DNA from: CADEDH01 sp047974625
GTDB lineage: Bacteria > Actinomycetota > Acidimicrobiia > Acidimicrobiales > SZUA-35
Assembly (NCBI GenBank): GCA_047974625.1
Contig: JBKECK010000102.1
Coordinates: forward strand, 91,980-155,979
Length of the DNA: 64,000 nucleotides
Reading direction: 5' to 3'
Shown: positions 57,906-64,000 of the stretch, piece by piece
Layout: each line of letters begins with the position of its first letter
Numbering within the stretch: position 1 is the stretch's first letter
Position numbers and translations under genes: made by a program
Notes under the pieces: model-generated
Seen by the model: only the letters and a program-made list of their open reading frames with translations
Told to the model about the DNA's origin: nothing
The model's database searches: none

Positions 57906-60548
57906 TCAGCCCCCGATGCTCGGAGGGACCACCCCGGCTCCACCGCCACCACGACCGCCACCGCGGCCACCCGGCCCACCCCCGTTGTCGGGCAGGGTGG
58001 GGTTGGTGCTGGGGAACACCGGGGTCATGTCGGTGGGGTCCGGCTCGCCGTCGGTGGTGGTCGGCTCCGCGTCCGGATCCGTGGTCGTGGTGGTCGACTC
58101 GGCGTTGGGATCGGTGGTGGTCGTCGACTCCTCACCGGCTTCGTCCGGCATCGACGTGGTCGGGCCGGCCGGCGACGCCGACGGGGTGTGTATGGCGATC
58201 CACTGATCGAGCGGGATGCAGTCGGTCTGGGTGCCCGAGGCGGCCGGTTGGAAGTCGGCCGGGGAGTCACCGACCGGCTGACCGTTGTCGTCGAGCAGGA
58301 CGCCGCACGGGGGCAGCCCGGCCGTGATCAGCTCCGAGTTCCGCACCGAGCCGGTGAAATCGTCGGACACGTCGAGGCCTTCACACGGCGGTTTGTCGGC
58401 GGTGGCCGCCTCCATGTAAGCCTGCCAGATCCAGGTCGGCAGATTGCCCCCTTGGACGTTGGGCCAACCGCGCGAGTCGATCGGGTCACCGTTGCCGTCG
58501 GTGAGGAACCCGGTCGACCCGTCGGGCAGCGGCCGCCGGAAGTCGATCATCGGCTTCTCGTCCGGATAGCCCACCCAGACCACGGTGGTGTAGTCGCAGC
58601 TGAACCCGGCGAACCAGGCGTCCCGTTCCTGCTGGGACGTGCCGGTCTTGCCGGCCACCGGCTGATCGCTCGACCAGGGGGCGCTGCGGCCGGTCCCCTT
58701 GGCGGTCACCTGGGTCATCACATAGTTGACCTGGCGGGCCACATCGGCGTCGATCACCTGCTCCCCGGGACGATCCGACCCCGTTGCGCAGGTCCCGTTC
58801 TTCGGATACCAGCAGATCACGTTGCCGTTCGCGTCCTCCACCCGCTCAATCAGCACCGGGTCCTTGCGGACCCCGGCCCGCCACAGGGTCGAGAACGCGG
58901 AGGCCATGTCGATCACGGGCGCCCCCTCGGTGCCCAGCACGGCCGAGCAGGGGGTCACGATCTGACCATCGGCACCGGGGGTCCCCAGCGGGGACGTGAC
59001 CCCGAGCCGGTGGGCGGTGTCGGCCAGCTGATCCGGACCGATATCGACCACCAGCTCGGCGAAGACCACGTTCGACGACCAGGTCAGGGCATCGACCAGA
59101 TCGCGGTGGCCGCTGTTCGTACCGCCCCCGCTGACCCGCCACGGTCCCGAACCGCTGGCGCAGGCGCCGCCGATCTCGGCCACGCCGCGTTCGGCCGGGT
59201 ACTGGGAACGGGCCGAGATGTCCTGGTCGATGGCGGTGGCCAGCGCGAACACCTTGAACGTCGAGCCGGGTTGACGTCCCTGACCCCCGCTGCTGGTGGC
59301 CAGGTTGAACTCCGATTCCTGGAAGTTCGTCCCACCGAGCATGGCCACGACCCGACCCTCCCGGTCGAGCGAGACCAGGGCGGCGGCCGGGTCATCGGGG
59401 TTGTTGGGATCGAGGTAGGTCGGGCCGAGCTCGGGGAGGCCGCGCTGGTTCAGGTTCTCGTCCTTCGGGGCGTGGGCGGCCGCGTACGCCGCCTGCTGGA
59501 GACCCTGATCCAGGGTGGTGTAGACCCGCAGGCCGCTGGTGTAGATCTGACCGTTCGGATAGATCTGGTCGAGCTCGAGGCGGACCTCCTCGATGAAGTA
59601 CTCGCTGCCGTACTCGCTGCCCCGGACCTCACCCAGGCCTTCCCGGCTCTGGCGGGGACGGACCGCCCACGGCTCGGACTTGGCCGCCTCGGCCTCCTCC
59701 GGGGTGAGGTAGCCCTGCTCGGCCATCAGATCCAGGCCCACATCGCGACGCCGTTCGGCCTCGGCCAGATTCGTCTCCGGGTCGGCCCCGTTCGGGTTCC
59801 GCAGCAGCCCGGCCAGGAAGGCCGACTCGGCCGCGGTCAGCTGACCGACGTCCTTGCCGAAGTAGGCCTGGGCGGCCGCCTGCACCCAGGGCGCGTCCCG
59901 GCCGAAGTTGGGACGGTTGAGGTATCGGGTCTGGATCTCCTGCTTGGCGCACTGCTGGGGGTCGAGGCTCTGGGTGGCCGGGGTGGATGCGCAGACCTGA
60001 GCCAGTTCCTGCTCGAGCTTGACCGCCCGCGTCACCTCGCGGGCCTTCCGGGTGAGGGTGTCCTCCTGATCGTCGAAGGCCAGCTTCACGTACTGCTGGG
60101 TGATCGTGGACCCGCCCTGCATCACACCCTGTCGCCGGGTGTACTGGTAGGCGGCCCGCATGATCCCCTGCGGGTCGACACCGCGGTGGGTGAAGAAGTG
60201 CTGATCCTCGGTGGCCACCACGGCGTTGATGAGCTGGGGTGGCAGCTGGTCGTAGGTAATGACCTCACGATCCTCACCGGCCGCGGCGAAGGAAGCCGTG
60301 GCGTTGTCGGGGCCACAGTCGGCGGCCACCTCGGCGGTGCAGATGTAGGAGGTCTGCGCCAGCTGGTCGAAGTCGTCCGCGGGCAGGTCGGTCCGGCTGA
60401 AGGCGTACAACACCGATCCGGCCCCGACGATCGCCAGGAGCGCCAGCACGAAGAAGACGCGGCGGAATCTCCAGAACGGGTTGCGACGCCGGTTCCGTGG
60501 GGTGGACGGCCCCGAGAGGGGGTCGAAGACCTGTTGGATCGACGTCAT
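57906..60548 (-). CDS. Class A penicillin-binding protein (bifunctional transglycosylase/transpeptidase)
   Basis: 880 aa. N-terminal cytoplasmic segment then TM helix (FFVLALLAIVGAGSVLYAF). Glycosyltransferase GT51: VVATEDQHFFTHRGVDPQGIMRAA, QGGSTITQQYVK and RKAREVTRAVKLE. Transpeptidase: SxxK in GRQPGSTFKVF, SxN in TWSSNVVFAE, KTG in VAGKTGTSQQ. It polymerises and crosslinks peptidoglycan at the cell surface. The last 120 residues are an extracellular T/P/D-rich then Gly-rich tail with TTTTDP repeats. It precedes the membrane protein and rpsF on the same strand, as ponA-type genes often do in actinobacteria. Confidence 0.94.
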   Translation of the reverse strand: MTSIQQVFDPLSGPSTPRNRRRNPFWRFRRVFFVLALLAIVGAGSVLYAFSRTDLPADDFDQLAQTSYICTAEVAADCGPDNATASFAAAGEDREVITYDQLPPQLINAVVATEDQHFFTHRGVDPQGIMRAAYQYTRRQGVMQGGSTITQQYVKLAFDDQEDTLTRKAREVTRAVKLEQELAQVCASTPATQSLDPQQCAKQEIQTRYLNRPNFGRDAPWVQAAAQAYFGKDVGQLTAAESAFLAGLLRNPNGADPETNLAEAERRRDVGLDLMAEQGYLTPEEAEAAKSEPWAVRPRQSREGLGEVRGSEYGSEYFIEEVRLELDQIYPNGQIYTSGLRVYTTLDQGLQQAAYAAAHAPKDENLNQRGLPELGPTYLDPNNPDDPAAALVSLDREGRVVAMLGGTNFQESEFNLATSSGGQGRQPGSTFKVFALATAIDQDISARSQYPAERGVAEIGGACASGSGPWRVSGGGTNSGHRDLVDALTWSSNVVFAELVVDIGPDQLADTAHRLGVTSPLGTPGADGQIVTPCSAVLGTEGAPVIDMASAFSTLWRAGVRKDPVLIERVEDANGNVICWYPKNGTCATGSDRPGEQVIDADVARQVNYVMTQVTAKGTGRSAPWSSDQPVAGKTGTSQQERDAWFAGFSCDYTTVVWVGYPDEKPMIDFRRPLPDGSTGFLTDGNGDPIDSRGWPNVQGGNLPTWIWQAYMEAATADKPPCEGLDVSDDFTGSVRNSELITAGLPPCGVLLDDNGQPVGDSPADFQPAASGTQTDCIPLDQWIAIHTPSASPAGPTTSMPDEAGEESTTTTDPNAESTTTTTDPDAEPTTTDGEPDPTDMTPVFPSTNPTLPDNGGGPGGRGGGRGGGGAGVVPPSIGG

Positions 60549-60603
60549 ACCGTGCTCGGCTCCACTGTTCGACTCCACTCCACGCTTCCGGCTCGCCCCG
60601 GGC

Positions 60604-60981
60604 CTATCCCGAGACGGCGAACGACTCCCGCAGGTGATTCCACCAGCAGTGTCGGCACACCTCGACCAGGTAGCAGGTGGCCGGACGGCCCCGCCGCCGC
60701 AGCCTCCGCATCTCTCCGCTGTCCGCCAGGACCCGCCCCGCCTTGGGAAGACCGGGTCCGAACGCGAAGGTTACCGCCACCAGCTCGTCGGCCTCACAGA
60801 TGGGGCACGGCTCGTGGATCGGTGTGGCGCAGGTGTGGGCCACCCGCCTCAGCTCGGGCTGGGCGTCACAGATCTCCTCGACGGTGCGACGACCGCGTTC
60901 GAACGCGTCGACCAGACGCTGCCGGGCCAGGCGGTAGCTGACCACACCGGCCGGGGCCGAGGAGTTCGGCGCTGCACTCAC
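60604..60981 (-). CDS. DUF5318 zinc-ribbon protein
   Basis: 125 aa. The pattern VSYRLARQRLVDAFERGRRTVEEICDAQPELRRVAHTC then CPICEADELVAVTFAFG and the end VEVCRHCWWNHLRESFAV matches the DUF5318 family found next to PBP genes across actinobacteria. Two CxxC pairs (CPIC and CRHC) suggest a structural zinc. The GTG start at 60981 has a TACGCT -10-like hexamer eight bases upstream (60990-60995 on the minus strand), so a leaderless mRNA is possible. Function unknown. Confidence 0.88.
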   Translation of the reverse strand: MSAAPNSSAPAGVVSYRLARQRLVDAFERGRRTVEEICDAQPELRRVAHTCATPIHEPCPICEADELVAVTFAFGPGLPKAGRVLADSGEMRRLRRRGRPATCYLVEVCRHCWWNHLRESFAVSG

Positions 60982-61052
60982 GGTGTACAAGCGTAGCGAT
61001 CGGGCCGGGCCGCCTCCTCTCACCCCCCACCGGCGGATGGGGCGGCCTCCGA

Positions 61053-62318
61053 TCAGCGGGACGGCCGAGCCCGCCACCACCGGTCGAGCAGCTGGTGGGC
61101 GGTTGCGGTGTCGAGCGGCCCGGCGGCCAACCGATGGTTGTGCAGCATGGCCAGGGCCTGACCGACGAGGGGGCCCGGCGCGATGCCCAGATGGTCTATG
61201 ACCTGACGGCCCGACAGGGGTGGGCCGAGATCGGTCAGGTCCTCCCCGGCGGTCAGGCGGGCGAGCTCGGCATCGAATCCGGCCGGTGACGGGTGACCGG
61301 TCGACGCCAGCGCCCCGGCCAAGGCCACCGTGTCGACCAGCCGGGGCAGGCCGAGCTCGGCCACGGTGCGGCGCACCCGTTCCGGGGTGACCACCGGTTC
61401 GGTGACGAGCGGCAGGCCGGCCAGGACCACGGTGGTGTCCTCCACCGCCTGCTTGCTGTAGCGGAGCCGGCGCAGGGCCTCGCCGGCTCCGGTGGGCCCC
61501 AGCGGGTGCAGCAGGCCCGCCCGACGGGCGAGGTTGGTGGTCACCGCGGCCGCGGCCGCCACACCGTCGACGGCCGCCTCCGGGCGATCGAGATAGTCCG
61601 GGATGATGCGGCCCAGCAGGCCGGTGGTGACCAGCAGATCGAGGCCGGAGGCCGGGTCCGGCAGGGCCAGCAGCCGCTCGAGCTCGTCACTGATCCGCTC
61701 CGCCGAAACGATCTCGATGCGGGGGGCGAGATCGGTGGCCGCCCGCACCAGGTCGGGATCGGGACGGAGCCCGAACCGGGCCGTGAACCGGGCGGCCCGC
61801 AGGATCCGCAGGGGGTCGTCGACGAAGGACTCCTCGGGCGACCCGGGGGTGACGAGACGCTGTTGTTCCAGATGGGTTCGGCCCTGGTAGGGATCGAACA
61901 GCTGATGGGACGGTAGGGCCACGGCCATGGCGTTGATGGTGAAATCACGGCGGAACAGGTCGTCCTCGATCGAGGATCCGAACGTCACGATCGGCTGGCG
62001 GGAGTCGTCCCGGTACCGCTCCGCCCGATGGGTGGTGATCTCCACATTGCGCCCCTCGACGATGGCCCCGATGGTGCCGAACCGTTCCCCCTGGGTCCAC
62101 AGCACCCCGGCCAGGGGTTCGAGGATGACCTTGATGGCGTCCGGTTCGGCGTCGGTGGTCAGATCGAGGTCATCAGCCACCGATACCTGGTCGAGCACCA
62201 GGTCGCGCACCATCCCTCCCACCAGGTACAGCTCGTGGCCGGCCGCCTCGAACGCGCCGGCCAGCCGCTCGACCACGGCCGCGGCCCGGCCGAGCGGAGC
62301 CAGATCCAACCGAATCAT
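61053..62318 (-). CDS. cca: CCA tRNA nucleotidyltransferase
   Basis: 421 aa, class II. The polymerase head has LVGGMVRDLVLDQ, the catalytic DLDLTTDAEPD (DxD) and the template region FGSSIEDDLFRRDFTINAMAVAL, with EESFVDDPLRILRAARFTARF in the neck. It adds or repairs the CCA end of tRNA. No HD domain follows. ATG at 62318 has GGGAGGTGG upstream. It lies 22 nt after the HDAC-family gene; in many actinobacteria cca is near a GNAT and murJ, as here. Confidence 0.94.
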   Translation of the reverse strand: MIRLDLAPLGRAAAVVERLAGAFEAAGHELYLVGGMVRDLVLDQVSVADDLDLTTDAEPDAIKVILEPLAGVLWTQGERFGTIGAIVEGRNVEITTHRAERYRDDSRQPIVTFGSSIEDDLFRRDFTINAMAVALPSHQLFDPYQGRTHLEQQRLVTPGSPEESFVDDPLRILRAARFTARFGLRPDPDLVRAATDLAPRIEIVSAERISDELERLLALPDPASGLDLLVTTGLLGRIIPDYLDRPEAAVDGVAAAAAVTTNLARRAGLLHPLGPTGAGEALRRLRYSKQAVEDTTVVLAGLPLVTEPVVTPERVRRTVAELGLPRLVDTVALAGALASTGHPSPAGFDAELARLTAGEDLTDLGPPLSGRQVIDHLGIAPGPLVGQALAMLHNHRLAAGPLDTATAHQLLDRWWRARPSR

Positions 62319-62340
62319 CACCACCTCCCGATCCGGACGA

Positions 62341-63375
62341 TCACCCGTCGAGCTGGTGCTCCACGTGAATGCGGCGGGCCTCGTCGATCGCACCGTCACC
62401 GGGACCGCCGCTGGTCGACTGCTCGGGCGGACGGTCCCGTTCCCCGACCACCGCCGACAGGACCGCGGCCGTCGAGTTCTTCAGCGCCCGGAGGTCGTAG
62501 CCGCCTTCCAGAAACATCAGGCGACGGCCCGCCGGCACGAACTGGAGCAGGTCGAACACGATGTCACCGAAGTCACCCGAGGTCAGACCCAGCTCGGTCA
62601 GCGGATCGTCGCGGTGACCGTCGAAACCGAGCGAGATGAGCATCCAGGTGGGCGCGAACGCCTCCAACACCGGGGCCACCACCTGTTCGATCCCGGTCCG
62701 GTAGACGTCGCCGGTGGCACCGGCAGGGACCGGGATGTTCACCGTGGCGTAGCGCCCGTCGTCCTCGCCGATCTCCCCGGCCTGGCCGCTGTAGGGATAC
62801 CAGGGCCACTGGTGGAAGCTGATGAACAGCACATTGCCGTCACGGTAGAAGATGTCCTGGGTGCCGTTGCCGTGATGCGCATCCACGTCGACCACGGCCA
62901 CCCGCTCACCCCGCGACGCCAGAGCCCGGGCGGCCACCGCCACATTGTTGACCAGGCAGAAGCCCATCTGGCGGGTGGCGGTGGCGTGATGGCCGGGGGG
63001 CCGGACCACGGCCCAGCCGACCGAACCCTCTCCCCGGTCCAGACGGTCGATCAGATCCAGACCCGCGCCGGCGGCGCGCCGGGCGGCCTCGGCCGATCCC
63101 GCCGACACACCGGTGTCGGCGTCGATGGCTCCGCCCCCGGTGAGACTCATCTCCTCCAGCCGATCGAGCAGGGACGACGGGTGGATCAGGGTAAGCGCCT
63201 CCGTGGGCGCGATCGGTGCATCCACGAACTCGATGGCGTCCTCCACTCCGCTGATCTCGATGCCCTGCCGCACCGCGGTGAGCCGGGACGCCCGTTCGGG
63301 ATGATAAAGGCCGGGGTCGTGGAGCAGGCACACGTCGTGGGTCGAGATCAGGATCCGGTCGGTGGGCGTGCCCAT
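62341..63375 (-). CDS. Histone deacetylase family protein (AcuC-like)
   Basis: 344 aa. The HDAC motifs are intact: RPPGHHATA (H129/H130), VVDVDAHHGNGTQ (D165, H167), GFDGHRDDPL (D252) and EGGYDL. The family hydrolyses acetyl- or acyl-amide groups from lysine, polyamine or small molecules; acetoin-utilisation and acetylpolyamine types are close. Zinc ligands D165, H167 and D252 are all present, so it should be active. ATG at 63375; upstream sequence in that frame is antisense to the GNAT gene. Confidence 0.9.
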   Translation of the reverse strand: MGTPTDRILISTHDVCLLHDPGLYHPERASRLTAVRQGIEISGVEDAIEFVDAPIAPTEALTLIHPSSLLDRLEEMSLTGGGAIDADTGVSAGSAEAARRAAGAGLDLIDRLDRGEGSVGWAVVRPPGHHATATRQMGFCLVNNVAVAARALASRGERVAVVDVDAHHGNGTQDIFYRDGNVLFISFHQWPWYPYSGQAGEIGEDDGRYATVNIPVPAGATGDVYRTGIEQVVAPVLEAFAPTWMLISLGFDGHRDDPLTELGLTSGDFGDIVFDLLQFVPAGRRLMFLEGGYDLRALKNSTAAVLSAVVGERDRPPEQSTSGGPGDGAIDEARRIHVEHQLDG

Positions 63376-63501
63376 ATCGGCACGGTAGCAAGCGGGTCGC
63401 GGCCACAAACGACCGGGCGAATGCCTCGAGGCACCGCTCCCCACCCGGGGAACCCGGCCGCGAGGGGGACGCGTCGAGTGCCCGGGGTTAGGCTGACGAC
63501 G

Positions 63502-64000
63502 GTGTCGCGCACCACATCGCACGTCACCCGGCAGGGGTTGGGCCGAGGCCTGGCCGCATCTGTCGGCGGGAGCCGCTTGAAGGTCGCGCCCTGGCACGGC
63601 CGGACCGACGTCGCCGTGGTGGCCCCTGGCCGGATCGGCCGCCGGGCCGACCGGCATGATGTCCGACGATGTCTGCAGCAGCTCACCCACCGGGGCGTGA
63701 GCCAGGTGGTGACACCGGCCCTCAACCTGTTCGAGGCCGAACCCTTCTTCCAGGCCGGCTTCACCCTGCACGAGGAGCTCCACCTGCTGGCCCGGCCGAT
63801 CGTGTCGGCCCCTCCCGAACCGACCCGGCCCCTGCGGCGGGCCTGGCCGTGGGATCGCCGCGCCGTCCTCGCCGTCGACGCCGAGGCGTTCGACTCGTTC
63901 TGGCGGTTCGACGCCTCCGGGCTCACCGAGGCCAAGCGGGCCACCCCGGCCCACCGGTTCATGGTCGCCGAGCTGGAGGGTCGGATCGTCGGCTACGCCA
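63502..64000 (+). CDS. GNAT-family N-acetyltransferase (5' part, runs off right edge)
   Basis: About 166 residues are visible from GTG at 63502. Segments KVAPWHGRTDVAVVAPGRIG, THRGVSQVVTPALNLFEAEPFFQAGFTLHEELHLL and RRAWPWDRRAVLAVDAEAFDSFWRFDASGLTEA, then RFMVAELEGRIVGYA at the edge, match the two-part N-terminal region of actinobacterial GNATs encoded by the cca/murJ locus. The CoA-binding motif lies beyond the window. Substrate unknown. It is divergent from the HDAC-family gene. Confidence 0.75.
   Translation, partial: MSRTTSHVTRQGLGRGLAASVGGSRLKVAPWHGRTDVAVVAPGRIGRRADRHDVRRCLQQLTHRGVSQVVTPALNLFEAEPFFQAGFTLHEELHLLARPIVSAPPEPTRPLRRAWPWDRRAVLAVDAEAFDSFWRFDASGLTEAKRATPAHRFMVAELEGRIVGYA

Noticed and set aside
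57135..60941. Very long plus-strand frame (over 1200 codons) opposite the PBP and membrane-protein genes
   Set aside because: It mirrors the GC-rich third positions of the minus-strand genes, its protein is Arg/Gly/Pro-rich with no domains, and the opposite strand has full PBP motifs.

Overview
The window is about 64 kb of very GC-rich (roughly 70%) chromosomal DNA with dense, often 1-4 nt overlapping genes and many GTG or TTG starts. The organism is most likely an uncultured-type or marine/soil actinobacterium of the class Acidimicrobiia. This rests on the order rpsF-ssb-rpsR-rplI followed by dnaB, a DUF5318 zinc-ribbon protein, a cca gene next to a GNAT gene, an F420-type LLM oxidoreductase, an MmpL transporter and many acyl-CoA genes. 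It is an inference from gene content, not a phylogeny. No rRNA, tRNA, CRISPR array, transposase, integrase or prophage gene was found.

Layout. 1-9894 is mostly minus strand: a rhodanese fragment, a cysteine-dioxygenase-like cupin, an amidohydrolase, an isopropylmalate-type dehydrogenase and a 2-hydroxyacid dehydrogenase, then a DUF1772 membrane protein, a phytanoyl-CoA dioxygenase-like enzyme (+), enoyl-CoA hydratase, acyl-CoA synthetase and PPK2. 10003-14796 carries alr, a 55-aa membrane protein, an unknown 180-aa protein and a TIR-NB-ARC-WD40 protein, which is the strongest candidate for an immune system here. 14891-25819 has an aspartate aminotransferase, LigB, a hot-dog thioesterase, an alpha/beta hydrolase, a LigD-type primase-polymerase, a membrane beta-propeller protein, CaiC-like acyl-CoA ligase, thiolase and an MmcQ/YjbR protein. 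25855-29152 is a split methylmalonyl-CoA mutase with MeaB. 29296-33606 has threonine aldolase, an IPNS-like oxygenase and a BcsA-like synthase with a PilZ domain. 33902-42643 holds a HemK-like methyltransferase, a three-gene overlapping thioesterase/ADH/CMD operon, and a complete branched-chain 2-oxoacid dehydrogenase operon (E1a-E1b-E2-E3).

42789-49980 contains an MmpL transporter divergent from a TetR regulator, an LLM oxidoreductase divergent from a membrane diguanylate cyclase, and a DUF885 peptidase-like protein. 50107-63375 is the housekeeping segment: an MhuD-like heme monooxygenase, a NUDIX hydrolase, dnaB, a TPR protein, rplI-rpsR-ssb-rpsF, a membrane protein, a class A PBP, DUF5318, cca and an HDAC-family enzyme. 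A GNAT gene runs off the right edge.

Together the metabolic genes describe a heterotroph using branched-chain amino acids, fatty or propionyl-CoA units and sulfur amino acids: BCKDH, thiolase and acyl-CoA ligases feed propionyl-CoA to the B12-dependent mutase. The diguanylate cyclase and PilZ-containing synthase form a plausible c-di-GMP/exopolysaccharide pair. Recurrent features not explained by gene calls are short tandem repeats, mostly 15 bp, at the 5' ends of several genes, DnaA-box-like motifs upstream of dnaB, a nested-helix RNA candidate near 51.3 kb, and an operator-like inverted repeat upstream of the CMD operon.
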